Positions 13,168 through 24,560 of a stretch of DNA of 64,000 nt are shown piece after piece. Each line of letters starts with the position of its first letter. Position 1 is the first letter of the stretch. The DNA comes from Brienomyrus brachyistius (lineage: Eukaryota; Chordata; Actinopteri; Osteoglossiformes; Mormyridae), in contig NC_064548.1 in NCBI RefSeq assembly GCF_023856365.1, forward strand, positions 5,487,642 to 5,551,641. The letters are read 5' to 3'. Both the position numbers and the translations under genes were made by a program. Under the pieces are notes generated by a model. The model was not told where the DNA came from, made no database searches, and saw nothing but the letters and a program-made list of their open reading frames with translations.

Positions 13168-13415
13168 TCACCTGGGTTGCCAACTTTGGTCAGCTGGCTG
13201 GCTTGAAATTTTCAATTGAGACAAGTCTGCACACACATGCATATGTATTTACATGTATATAACAGTTTTATTACTTTGTAAATAATCTGTAGCGTTTGCA
13301 AACTACTGTAACTCTTTCGATGTAGCTAATTTTAGGTTTATAATGGAATAACATAGATTAGCCTTAAGATTTCTTACGTGAGCATGAGAGTCTGAAAGCA
13401 TGAGTGTCACGCCAT
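13168..13415 (+). repeat. dispersed repeat, copy A
   Basis: This is homologous, in the same orientation, to 20848-21075. Shared words in order are GGTTGcCAA, ATTTTCAATTnGA, CTGCACACACA, ACAGTTTTATTAC and TTTGTAAATA, then CTAATTTTAGGTTTATAATG, AAGATTTCTT and GAGnGTCA. Copy A carries an insertion (TGTAGCGTTTGC...) in the middle. The family is not known to me. Confidence 0.65.
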
Positions 13416-15075
13416 TTACTAATGGACCCTGTTTTACCTGGTCCTGTAGCATAATTTTTAATGTAAAAGCTTTACCATAAACACCTTCCGCCTTGATATA
13501 TTGCGGGTGACTTTTGGCAAAAAGGATTAATGCTGCTTTGTATCTATTTATTCTCACCTTGCCGTGCAGCCTGGGATTGGAGATCAGAGGTGTAGATGAT
13601 TTTCGCGGATCTGGCCTGTTATAAATGGACTTTATATATGATCTGTCACCTTCAAAGGAAATCAAAGGCGTGATTTTAACTCGCTGGAAAATGTGCCAAG
13701 TGGCTGGACTTTAAGCGAGTTGAACCCGATTGAAATTGCAAAACTGCCGCCGTGTTCGTTTCGCTTGTACATCGAACAAGAGCTAGGATTCTACATGCAA
13801 AAAAAGCGTGTGAGAATTTTCAGGCACAAAGAAAGGGAATGTGTTTCCTTGGGCCCCTCCCTGAACAGTCTCTCAGCTGCGAATTAGCTCGAGGGCACCA
13901 GGGTGAGATGGAAGTCGTTCCTTGAATTATCCAAACCGTTTCACGCAGACATAGCACACACGGTGCAGAAAGACATGGAGCAAGACTTGTTGGAGCTCAA
14001 GAAAAATAAAATATCTGAAGCTAGCACTTTAAACTCTCCCCAGGCATGGAGAGAAGAGGTGCAAAACGGTGCCAAGTCTTCAAGAAAGCGTATGCTGCAC
14101 GTTCTAAACGGACGCGGTCCTCCACTGGCGGCTGCTGCTGGCTGCGTTGTCAGGACAGACGCAGAAGCTGCCTTTGAAGATCAGGACAGCGAAGTTCTTT
14201 AAAGGTTCTCCTTGAAAGGGTCTCCTTGAGTCAAGGATAAATATAGAGCTGGCAGATAGACCCCTGGCCGAACCGGATGGAGGCCCGCTAAGATGCTTAA
14301 TGAGAAAACTATAGCTTATGTAATGGCTTTTAATGTAGCTTATTTTATTGCGTAATGCCGTGTCATCACCAGTCATAAACACAACGAAGTAGCACCTTCT
14401 GGTCCAGTCTCTTGCAACAAGGTTCTCTGCATATGCCCGTTAACTTTTAAAAAGCTATACTTTTTTGCATAATACTCTATAATATGGTTATGTTCCTTCA
14501 GGAGAAGTTCAGTAGACACTGTGGACAGTAACGAGCCAGTGGTTAATGCAATGGCCTCATCTGCCTTTGATTTTGTAACATCTACACTGGGTATTACTCT
14601 TTGTTCTTCAGACCGCTTTAGACATACTGTGCTGTGTTTGCTGTAGTTTCATGGTGTCTTGTACTTAAGTTTTGCTCTGCCTCTTATAACCTAATTAAAA
14701 AGCTGAGGACAGATGGTATTTTCAGAGAATCCTGTGTTACTTTGTATAAAGCTTTTTCTGAAGTGCACACAAGTCTCACCTCGTTTCAGAGTCATTCGGG
14801 TCTCACGGTACGTGCAGGGACCATCGCTAGCTTCTTCCAGTACATTCTCCATGCATTATACAGTCACGCATTAACATGGCTGCATAACCTGCTCATACGG
14901 GGCCCAGAAATGCTACCCATGCGTACTGCTCTTTGCTATTCAACCTCTGTTCTTCTAACACTGCCGTAGTGCCAGTCCACAGTGCTCCAGTCATCTCATT
15001 GCTCACCCCATGGCCCTTCTACACCCCCCCTCGCCCCCACCCCCCACCCCCTCCATCTCCTGCTCACTTTTCCAG

Positions 15076-15198
15076 GACCGCTCGTGTGCCACGCAGGGGA
15101 TTTCCTGTGCCATGACCAGCTCGCCTGTGTGTCTGAGGGCTGGCTCTGTGACGGAGAGCCCGACTGTCCGGATGGTTCCGACGAAACTCTGGACAGAT
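15076..15198 (+). CDS. lrp1b: lrp1b exon 2: first LDLa module (partial gene)
   Basis: This exon encodes one LDL-receptor class A module at the amino terminus of LRP1B, a giant single-pass endocytic receptor; these modules bind ligand and Ca2+ outside the cell. The reading frame enters in phase 1 and gives cysteines in VC, FLC, AC, WLC, DC and a final Cys split by the intron. The Ca2+ cage [12 protein letters not shown] is complete. The acceptor AG is at 15074-15075 after a long C-rich tract (about 15019-15073), and the donor reads T|GTAAGT at 15199. The exon is 123 bp, phase 1 at both ends. The residues FLCHD, CVS and WLCDG-PDCPD-SDE-LD resemble remembered LRP1B more than LRP1, which has FACRD and [17 protein letters not shown]. 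The frame seems intact. What is inferred is the gene name, since only two exons are in view. Confidence 0.87.
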
Positions 15199-15439
15199 GT
15201 AAGTACATTGAGAAGGCACTTGGTGATGTGTGTGACGAGCCTGAGGCATGGCACAAGGGGCCAGCTGCTCCTCAGATGCCCGGGCTGCTGCTTCTGATGA
15301 TTGATAGCGATCTAACGCACAGGCCATTCCTCTGACCATTCCACATGTATTTTCATTGCCTTCCTGTATCATGTGGGTTTTCTCCAGATACTCCTTCAGT
15401 TGAAATACATGGGTTTAGATTAAATCGTGTCTTTAAATT

Positions 15440-15575
15440 CCCTGGCGAGTGACCGTGTGTAGGAGTGTGTGCAGGTATCTGTAGGGTGTGTGCATGTGTA
15501 TCATAGCCTTATATGCCATGCTCTACCCTTTGTCCCTGGGCAGGATAAGTAGCTGGAGGATGGATGGATGGAATT
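15440..15575 (+). repeat. DANA-like SINE 3' remnant
   Basis: GGCGAGTGACCGTGTGTAGG, then CCCTGGGCAGGATAAGTAGC and GGATGGATGGATGG are the decayed end of the SINE present in fuller form at 35273 and 46604. It lies only about 240 bp downstream of lrp1b exon 2. Confidence 0.5.
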
Positions 15576-16577
15576 TTAACTGTCAGGGCTTTCGATAAGA
15601 ACGAGAAATTTTATATCTAATAGAAATTAACATTATATCTATTAGGACATTATATCTAATAGAAATTAATTGTATGGTTATTTGTATGACTGATAATTAG
15701 TTTACTGCGCAGATTTTGCTGTGGGACGCATTAGAGATGCACCAATCCGATATTTGGCGCCAATCCAGACATATTTTACAATTCGGGTTGGCCATACGTG
15801 ACCGATCCATGTCCGATACTTACTTATTGAGTTTCTGGCTTTCTGTCTCTAAAAGGATAGCTCCGGTTTCTTGTTAAATCTCTTTATAGAATCAATCGCA
15901 TGACAGCTGTTTCCCATTTGAATTGTGTTTTTTGCGGCATTGAAGCTGAACTTTAGTGCCATGTATCCATATACTGCCACTCAGTTTTTGCCACTCAGTG
16001 GGTGTGAACTCAGTGACTTCCACCTGCTGTGATGTCACATACATACCCTTTGCAGTAGGAGGAGCTTAAGAATTACAATCTTTGTAAAACCAAAGTTTGA
16101 CAGGTGGGAGTAGCGTTTAATGGAAAATCTCACTAAACAAATCGTACACAATATTGCGAGATATCGCAAGTAGTATGAAAAAACCTGGAGCTGGATGAAT
16201 AAACTTTGAAGAGCTGAGAAAGTACATTGCAAAGAAATGGGGAAATGCAAATTCCAGCAAGACAAGGAATTTAGGATATGGTTTCAGCCCGTTGGATAAG
16301 GATTTTGCAGTATGTGTAAAAAAGTTTTTAATCTAGGTACAATGGGTGTCAATGCCGTTACTGTATATGCAGTCCGATAACCACAAATTTGCTGTAAACG
16401 GCAGACAATAATTAACTATGTATAGCTACTTTGCCATGACCGATAAAGTAACTTCTTCAACAACTACTACTAACACCACTAGCACTAAAAATGCTGCTGC
16501 AGTGACCACTGCATCCAGCGGAGGTGCTACTGCAAAAAAAGATTGAGCAACCGTCGCTCAGCATTTTGTTCGAATGC

Positions 16578-16731
16578 AACACTGCAAGCGGAGGTGCTCT
16601 GATGTCAGCACTGCAAGCGGAGGTGCTCTGATGTCAGCACTGCAAGCAGAGGTGCTCTGATGTCAGCACTGCAAGCGGAGGTGCTCTGATGTCAACACTG
16701 CAAGCGGAGGTGCTCTGATGTCAACACTGCC
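16578..16731 (+). repeat. 29-bp tandem array inside the hAT relic
   Basis: There are five full units and a fragment of CACTGCAAGCGGAGGTGCTC plus TGATGTCAR. The word GCGGAGGTGCT also occurs once in the hAT linker just upstream (16518-16529), which suggests the array grew from transposon coding sequence. The units differ at only one or two bases each. Confidence 0.9.
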
Positions 16732-16870
16732 ATGCAGTACCATTCACACATGTCCAGTGAAGGTGTTTCTGAGTTGTTCCAGGCAATGGTTCCTGAATCA
16801 GAATGCATTAATTCTCTTATTTACACAATTAAAACTATGTAATTTCTATAACCTGTTAATTTTCCATACA

Positions 16871-17272
16871 TTAAAGGGGCAGTTTACCCCAAAACTGTTT
16901 TGGAGATATCGTCATAGTATCGTCAGCATCTCGAATGGAATGGGAGTGAATAGCGTTCCTTCTGTGGATATTAAAGTGTCATAAAAAAATTTTTGAGAAA
17001 TTCGACAGCAACTCTCTTACCAGAAATCATGACCTGGTCACTCCAGATAATCCACAGACATTTTAATGAGTAGTTTAATGTAGGAAAAATTTTCTTCTAC
17101 TAAACTTCACACACTGATTGTATCACTGCTCGTATACTCTGTCGAGATGATACCAATATTTCTACAGCCGATATCTCCAAAACTAGGCAGCTCCCAGTAG
17201 AACAACATAGCTGGATAGACAGCACTAAAGCCCATCTAAAACATACCTTGTTAAGTTTTGGGGTGAACTTAT
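16871..17272. mobile_element. non-autonomous inverted-repeat element nested in the hAT relic
   Basis: The left arm GTTTACCCCAAAAC (16883) is mirrored by GTTTTGGGGTGAAC (about 17255-17268). A second internal pair is CTGTTTTGGAGATATCG (about 16895-16911) against CGATATCTCCAAAACTA (about 17169-17185). It has no coding content. The structure suggests a MITE-like insertion of about 400 bp. The exact ends and the target duplication are uncertain. Confidence 0.5.
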
Positions 17273-19277
17273 GTCTAGCCTTCAAAATCTAGTTTAAAAG
17301 GTACTTCAATTTTAATAGGCTATTTTAAGCTGTCCTGCAAGCCATTTCTAATTCACTTCAGAGTGATACGTTTGACTTGGGCAGATTGTCTGAAATATCC
17401 AAGATTATCGTCATAGCATTATTGTCAAACTGAGGGGTTGCAATTCAGAATTACGGACATGGGTATTTCATAAATTCATTGTATGTGTGTTTATGTGTGT
17501 GTGTAGTGTCCACTGTTACAAACATTGATCGTGTATGACATTAAAAATGTTAAAACTGGCATTAAAAAGCATTTAATTAGGCCTATATATATTCTTTTAA
17601 TATATTAAAGTAAAAAGATCTGTTGTATCGGAATCTGTATCGGTATCTGCAGTTCGAAATGGGATTGGAACTGAAAGAATGTGGATTGCCCCATCCCTCG
17701 TACGTATCCAGTAAAATTGTGTCCTTTTCTTATCGTCTTAACGAATTTTCTCATGTAAAACTGTGGCCGTCATACGTTCGGAGCACCTATTCAGCAAAAA
17801 TTTTTATTTGTTTATTTTCGGAGAATAAAACAGGGAGTCATCATCCGTCATGATCGCCATGCGTGAATATGTGCCGTGTAATTATCCAATAAACTGGTTT
17901 AATGCCTAGCGGCAGAAAATTCTGGTTATACTGGGGGCTCTTTATATGCCCGGAGTGTGAAGGGTGGGGTGATCGTCATGGTCCATCATGCTGGCCGTGC
18001 GTCCGGGACGAAGCTCTTACTAACGTCACATTGGCTCCGTCTCAGCGTGGTTCCAGCCCGGCTGCAGAGACAGTCATTATGAATGTTTATTCCGTTTCTC
18101 CTGAATGGAAACAGTAATTAACATAACTGGTGTGTTAGAATACATTCAGCTTAACGAGATTTAATCAAGGCACGTTGACTGCGCGATGAGGAATATTAAT
18201 CAGCGATCTTACATGAAGATTATAATGAGTAAAGAGCCGATATGTGTTTTTGATTTATTTTTTTAAATAAAATCCATGCAAATTTGTTACCTATGCTGCA
18301 TCATAATGGAGATATGTATAGTATATAAACAGTTAGGTAAATCAAAATAAGTTATAAATAAGATATCCACTGCAACCCTGACCAGGATACAGTTAGGAGA
18401 TGGATGGGTAAATAAATATCTCAAATCATGCTGCAGTCACTTGATCCTTTACATGCAGTGCAGTTCATGCAAAACTGTAGATTTACTAAGTAAAATGACC
18501 AGCCCATTTGCTAAGCTGGCACATGACGGTCTCATCTTCTCTGCAAGCTCTTCCATTAGATGTCCGCCAGACTCCATTTTCTTTGTAATGTGTCTTCAAA
18601 TTGCACTGCATATTTATTAAGGAGTTGTTGTGGGGCATCTCATTAACGTGGATTATCTAAGGACAGATGACTGAATTAAATAGTTAGGAGAAGAGCTACA
18701 AACATAAATGTCTTGTTTGCTCTGTTGTTATAATGTTTGGGCCAGGGCACGTTATAGAAAACCTTTTTTAGTGAGACATAATGAAATATGACACCCAATG
18801 TCACATTTACGGAATATTAAAATATATGTATATGCAAGGATAATCCATCACTGCAGCCCTTAGCATAATGTTGGCAAGGCAACAATTTATTCTATCATGT
18901 CAGACTTATGAAAGAATGGGGTGCTTTCATATGGATACATTCGAAAGTATGTGCAAATTAAATGAGAAATAAATCAGTTTTTGACACATTATTTATAATT
19001 ATTTCTTTAGAGGAGGCATTTTTGTTTATTGGTGTTGCTATTTTTGCAACTCTGTACGCCTTACGTTAGAAATGACCAGAAAAAAGTGGACAGTCATGTT
19101 TCTCACGTTCAAGAAATGTAGCTCTAAAGCATCCAGGACAGAATTCAACAGGTAACAAGTCAGTTTGATAAATAAAGGATGAACTCCAGAAAACTGCACT
19201 ATTGAAAATCCTTGGATGAAAATGTGATAGTTCTACTAATAAGTAGCAGTTATACTAAATGGTAATATTTGAAATGC

Positions 19278-19604
19278 AAACTTTGGTAAAACTTAAGGCC
19301 ATGTTTGTAGTAATATATAAGCACGTCCATAATGCATTATACTGTATATACCTTTTTAGTGCATTACAGAGCATCTTTAATGCTTTCACCAAGCATTATA
19401 ATGCGTTATAAATGTATCTATAGTGCATTATAGATGGCAGCTTCATAAAGCATTCATTATGCATAATACACATGGCTAAAATGTGTCATGCCTTTTTATA
19501 AATATTTATAGCCATGTTTATAATGCTTTATGAATGCATTATTATTTGTTTGTTTATAAATTACTATAAGCATGGCCATAAGTAACGTGTTACCCAAACT
19601 TTTT
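19278..19604. mobile_element. MITE-like element rich in GCATTATA words
   Basis: The ends AAACTTTGGTAAAACTTAAG and, inverted, AAGTTTGGGTAACACGTTAC form imperfect terminal inverted repeats of about 25 bp. The interior is made of TAATGCATTATA, TTTATGAATGCATTAT and similar self-complementary words, so the whole piece can fold on itself. There is no ORF. Confidence 0.6.
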
Positions 19605-20497
19605 ATACTAAAGTTAAAGATGCTAATCTGTTGCTCAAACTTTAGATCATTTTCTCTCCATTTCTCTATAAACCGTCAAATATAAAATAATAGAGAGGAG
19701 AACAGAGGTCCTTTGTATTTCGGCAGGGTGTTTCCAGCTTCACACTTAGCTTTGCTAAGCAGTGGATTCAGCTGTAGCCCGAATAATTTTTAAAAACAGG
19801 ATGTCAAGCGGCCTGCTGGGGGATGAGGCGACGAATCGGTTTGAGGAGCTAGGCCTCTGGATAGCCCCCCTTAAAGTCGACTCCATCAGTGGCGGTATTT
19901 ACCACCGTCCAAACCCCCATTGGGGCTCCCGGTTGGCTACAAACTGTCACTACACTAAATATTAAATAAATACGTTCCTTATTTATGGGACTCTGAGGCC
20001 TCATGTTCTGCTAGCTAGCTACGATCTTCTGACTCTACTTGCTCGTACTTATGTAATTGTTTAAACATCTGGAGGGGGGTGTTAGTGACTTTTTGAGTGG
20101 TGGCCCAGAAACGACACAGCTGCCCCTGCTCACCACCTTATTGGAAGCCGGTCTTTATAGATAACAAGCTCTCACCATGTGAGGCTCTGCCTTGTCAGCT
20201 CCGGTCCTCCACATATACCAGTAGTCTGTGTTTCTTTAGTTCCCTGCTTTAATATACATGAAGCTCTCGACTTACGTAAAAATGTCCATGAGACAGATTT
20301 CACGGAAGCACTAACGCAAAAAGGCAATATGCCTATAAGTGTGTCCGCATTACCTTTTCATTTATTTGTCTTTGGTATTACTAATATTTTCTTGGCTTAG
20401 GGGTTTTTTACTATAAGGTGTCTTCAATGACATGAGAAGGTAAATAGACTTGCACAAATTTTCACTTGCTTAACAGTTTTTATGATGCCGATGTTGG

Positions 20498-20812
20498 CAG
20501 CCCTGATCCTGGGGTCCCAGGTTCCAGCAGGGTTTCTATCCTAACTGATAAGTTACTGCCTGAGATCTGGGGCCTGTACTACGAAGCGGGGTTACTGGCT
20601 TATCGGGGTAACTTGTCGGATTTTAGGTACCACAGTTTAAATGGACTTCATATTCGTTGACTTGCATTTTGCCCAGACTACCTTAAATCCAACAAGTTAC
20701 CCCGATAAGCCAGTAACCCCGCTTCATAGTACAGGCCCCAGGTATGCTTCACCAGAGACCAGGGAGGATGGAAAGCCTGCTGGATACCGGCACTCCAGGA
20801 TCAGGGTTGCCT
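20498..20812. mobile_element. palindrome nested inside a palindromic repeat
   Basis: The inner arms 20569-20629 and 20679-20739 are 61 bp each and inverted, with three mismatches by eye and a 49-bp spacer. They start GGGGCCTGTACTACGAAGCG and end at GGTA. Around them, 20498-20544 (CAGCCCTGATCCTGGGGTCC) is the inverse of 20764-20812 (ending GGATCAGGGTTGCCTAACCC), giving a second, more diverged pair of arms. This may be one palindromic MITE inserted in the loop of an older one. There is no coding content. Confidence 0.8.
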
Positions 20813-20847
20813 AACCCTGGTGTAATGGATTATATACGTCAGTGGGG

Positions 20848-21075
20848 CAGGGTTGTCAATTGTAGTAAACTGGACGACCTGAGATTTTCAATTTGAAACA
20901 AATCTGCACACACACTTACATGTATGTAGCAGTTTTATTACCTTGTAAATAGTCCGTAACTAATTTTAGGTTTATAATGGAATAAGTTAGATTTGCAGTA
21001 AGATTTCTTGTGTGGGCATGGCAATGTGAAAGCGTGAGGGTCATGTCAGATGTGTGATTGTTGGCAACCCGCAAG
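20848..21075 (+). repeat. dispersed repeat, copy B
   Basis: This copy of the repeat described at 13168-13415 is in the same orientation, 7.7 kb away and in the next intron. It begins GGTTGTCAATTGTAGTAAAC and ends near GATTGTTGGCAACCCGC. The end word GTTGGCAACC inverts the start word GGTTGTCAA, so the ends may be short terminal inverted repeats. Confidence 0.65.
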
Positions 21076-22829
21076 TGGAACTGCCTGCAACCATTAGACA
21101 GGGTTCCTTGGGCTTTAGCTCTGAAGTATTAGTAAGGATGGTGTCCTCAGCGTGTCAAAGGGCCTGAGTCGTTCTGTCAGGGAAGAGAGTTTCTGCGCTT
21201 AAACTCTGATGCCGCCTTGGAAGCCGAGGCCCAGACCAAACGCACGGGGAAACAAGTTAAGTATGACATTGATATGCTAATGATTTCACCGAATGTCACT
21301 CCATCTGCAACGAAAACAGCTGCGATAAATGAAGTTCTGAACATAGACGTTAACAGCTCTGTGTTTGATGGAAGGGCTCTCCTATTACTAAGCCAATTAA
21401 GTCGTATGTTTTTTTTCGCAGGACAATTTAAGCTGAAAAACACTTTAAAAAGATAATTACAGAGTATATCTTCAGGTTCAGGAATCTTTCAACCGAAACT
21501 CTTTCTCCCTTCGCCATGTCACCTGTATTAAGCATAATTGCTGTTTTCATAGCAGTGCCTTACACAGCACCTGCAACGCTAATTCTTAATAAGGGGAGCG
21601 TAATGATGACAGTCTGCTGCCTGCTTTTCCACGCAGTGCCAGGTTACATTAAAATGAAGGCTTCACTTCATGTTATGAACTTTTATCTGTACAAATAATG
21701 CATGGCGACCATTTTCAGCCACAGCATTCGAACTGAATGAATCTTTTAAGGCATAGCCTAATCGAAAATGAATGTGAGGCTTTTTAGAAACATCTATTCT
21801 AGATACTATGGTTTTGACCAAGAGCAAATGTAACCTTTGTCGTTCCAGTTTCACCCTCCCTTTTTCAGGAAGTCTGCTAACCTTGCCCAACGAATGTGTA
21901 ATCACCAATGTGGAGCTCTCTGGAGAGGTGGACCAGTTTGCTTCTCGATCACGGGGGAGCCGCTCGCTCCTTCCACAGGATCTCCCCAGGTGCCATCAAG
22001 GCAGGCGGGTAGGGGAGGTGGGGGGTGTTACTGCGTGGTCTGACAAATAACCCCCTTTCCAGCAATGGTGGAGATAGTGTGCACTTCTGCATGATCCTAC
22101 CACCCTCTGCTCAGCTATATCCTGTATTCTGATGAGCTGTTTAGCTGTTTGGAACGTCCCCCTCGATGTGTCAAGCATCGCTGTTTGTGGCTGCATAACA
22201 ATTCTGGCATTTCCTAACCTCCGATAACGAGATATCCCTTGTACGGTTAAGTTGCCAGGTGGACGCATCTGCAGAGTCTGACTGAATCCCCTGTATCTAT
22301 AGGTGTTTACATTTCTGTAGCATTGTCGAACATAGCAGTACGTGTTTGAAAAGGATTTTCGTACTTTTGTGAATGTCTTGTCTGAAATCTCAGAAAAGGG
22401 GACAGCTGGAGGCACTCAGTGTAAACACCGGCTTGTTATTCACTCAGACTGTTTTGTGTGCCATTATTTTGTTTTTTTTTTATAGTTTCAGCCTCTGACC
22501 CTGTCAGTGGGTGAGAGTGTTTTCTTATCGAACATTGACAAGGGAGCTCAAACTGAGGCTTTACTTTGGATTTTCTGCATTGATTCTTCAGCCCCCATGG
22601 TTTTGAGAGGGTTGGGCCAATATCAAAGTTGGGGTCATTACAATAGTGTGGGGTCAAGCCAAACAGCAGAGACATTCATCTCTGATACTTTGAGATTCAC
22701 ACTTTTTCAAAGAGTGTCTTTCTTACGGTTCCTTGACAACCATGCTGGTATGCAGGAGTGTGCCTTCAAACTCGACTCTAAACTGTAATGGTCTTTACTG
22801 TTTTTTTTTCCTGCTGTATCTTTTCACAA

Positions 22830-22845
22830 CCCCCCCCCCCCCCCC
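22830..22845. repeat. poly-C tract
   Basis: An uninterrupted run of 16 C is visible. The run length could be inaccurate in an assembly. Confidence 0.9.
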
Positions 22846-23964
22846 GCTTTGTGTTTCTGATGGTAGATTCTTTTCATCTAGACACTTTTATGAGCTCAAC
22901 GATGACTTCTCTGTCAGGGTTTGTGGAGCAGTTACAGAAGGGACTCTTCTTCCAGCCTCTTGCCATGTTAGTCACTGATTTAGTTCTTTTCCTGACATCC
23001 ATAAATTTTTATCACTGAACTGGAGATCATGGCAATGGACGTCACATGACCCTGACCAGGGCACAAGGTCAAGCATCTTCTACAGTCACCCCTCCGTTTG
23101 TTGTCATTAAGTGATGTCGCTTAAGTTTTGGAGCAATTTGTCTCAAAATTTGTCCAAATCATCATCCATACAATGTGTTTGCAAAGCTTGGATCTGTCAA
23201 ATACTTTTTGAGTTATTGCTCTAATGGGATCAAGTGTCAAAACCGCCCATTTCTTTGCTAGGACTATGCAGTGCTACTTAAATTTTTGGGCATTCTATCT
23301 GAAAATGTAATCAATTTCAGTTCATAGCCCATACAAGGCTTCTGCAAAGTTTGAAAAAGATCCATCATACACTTTGTGAGTTATCATGTCAAAGAGAAAG
23401 TGTGCAGTGGCAGTGGAGAAGTCTCAAAGCAATATGTATTCACCCTTCTGGGGAATATAATAAAAGGATAATAGGACTTAAATTATGATTTTTCTGCCAT
23501 ACTGATTCTACCTGAAGTGAGCTAAATGGGCTGTTTGTCCTACTGGTAGTTCAATGTGTCTCATTAAAGTCAGCAGCCAATATCTCTGCTTCCGTGACCT
23601 GCAAAAAGCCGTAAAATGAAGCAGGAATCTGGATTATGGGATCCATTTTCAGGGACAATGTCCTTATAGGTCAAGCATTAAATAATCTCTTAATTCATCC
23701 TTCTATTGTGTTCTGGATTTGGGAAGCCTCCACGATTATACCTCAATTAGGTAATCATAATCAGAGCAATCATTTTTTTTTTCCTGTTTACAAAAGTATC
23801 CTGATTGGCCGCATTCATTTAGCCAATTTATGCACACTGAAAAAAACATTCAAAGGAAATTTCCTTTCTGAATACTGTAATACCTAACATTTAATGTGAA
23901 TAATAACATTGTGGGTGGCATACTAGCTTTACAGCTTCCGGGTTGTGGGTTCAAATTCACTGAG

Positions 23965-24260
23965 TGTGTGTGTGTACAATATATGTGTGTATGAGGATTA
24001 TGTTTACGCTACATTGTGAGGACTAAATGTTCCCCACAATGTAATAAAAACCTGTTATTTTGAAGTTGTTGGAACAACTTTCTTTCTGGAACATTCTTTC
24101 TGGGTTTTGTGGATTTCCTCCAGGTATTCTGGTCTCCTTACTCAACAGAAAGCCTTTTAGTCTCCCTAAACTCGCATGGTGACTGTGCCTGTGCCCCATG
24201 GTGGACTGGCATCTTGTCCAGGGAGTAAACCGGGCTTGTACTCTATGCCAACCAGGTGTC
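23965..24260 (+). repeat. dispersed repeat followed by DANA-like SINE body
   Basis: 23965-24065 repeats the GACTAAATGTTCCCCACAAT / AAAACCTGTTATTTTGA element of 7003-7060. From about 24108 the words GTGGATTTCCTCCAGGTATT, GGTGGACTGGCATCTTGTCC and AACCGGGCTTGTACTCTATG form a decayed SINE body (compare TTTCCTCCGGGTACTCCGGT in the 35.3-kb copy). A tRNA-like B box, GGTTCAAATTC, occurs just upstream at about 23948-23958. Confidence 0.5.
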
Positions 24261-24379
24261 CTAGTTGGGTAATCGAAGTGATTGTAAACATGATCTGATT
24301 GTTTTGTGCCAGACAAGGTGGATCCAGCATCTTCCTCCTGAGGTCTTTACTTATCATACTGTCTGGGGTTGACTTGCAG

Positions 24380-24560
24380 GGAATGGTGCAATAATCAAGA
24401 AACTTCCAGTGAGCAGTAGTCCTATTGCTGAGAGAGGTGAGAGGAAGAAGGCCAGACTTGTTAAAGTTAACAGGAAGGTCACAAGTGCAAAAAGGGCATC
24501 TCAGACATACGAATTGTTAACAGTTTAAGTGCTTCTGAAGACAAAAGAGGGTCCTGCCTG
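24380..24560 (+). mobile_element. Tc1/mariner relic, same family as the left-edge copy
   Basis: GCCAGACTTGTTAAAGTTAA plus CAGGAAGGTCACAAGTGC corresponds to the linker after the DNA-binding domain (ARLVKVNRKV) seen at about 203-235 in the left-edge relic. From about 24533 the text CTGAAGACAAAAGAGGGTC resembles the 3' end of such elements. The bulk of the transposase is deleted. It is non-functional. Confidence 0.55.

Larger units (their letters stand above)
1..15075 (+). other. lrp1b: lrp1b intron 1 (3' part)
   Basis: This is the sequence upstream of exon 2, assigned to intron 1 by analogy with the mammalian gene, where exon 1 carries the signal peptide. No signal-peptide exon or promoter was recognised, so the true 5' end probably lies to the left. 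Separately listed repeats occupy part of it. I see nothing I can name in 595-2303, 4069-4770, 4880-6915, 7476-9350, 9580-10330, 10441-13167 and 13416-15018 apart from short homopolymers, a 16-17 bp triple repeat near 9826-9880 (units containing TTTTGGACGTGCCC), and a CpG-richer stretch at about 4900-5050. Every ORF above 60 codons in these gaps lacks recognisable protein features. Confidence 0.7.
15733..17698 (+). mobile_element. decayed hAT-type DNA transposon
   Basis: The left end AGAGATGCACCAATCCGATA and the right end ATTGCCCCATCCCT (inverted AGGGATGGGGCAAT) form hAT-like terminal inverted repeats. Between about 16290 and 16420 the + strand reads, with breaks, a BED-type zinc-finger segment: FCSMCKKVFNLGTMGVNAVT, then a frame break, then a His-and-Asn-rich continuation. 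A Ser/Thr-rich linker follows (16443-16545). No catalytic hAT domain is visible, so the element is non-autonomous. A 29-bp tandem array and a separate inverted-repeat element sit inside it. The 8-bp target duplication is not preserved (GACGCATT against CGTACGTA). Confidence 0.7.

Noticed and set aside
14982..15335. Single-exon gene of 117 codons starting upstream of exon 2
   Set aside because: Only 15076-15198 carries LDLa sequence. The ORF runs through the C-rich polypyrimidine tract and past a clear GTAAGT donor.
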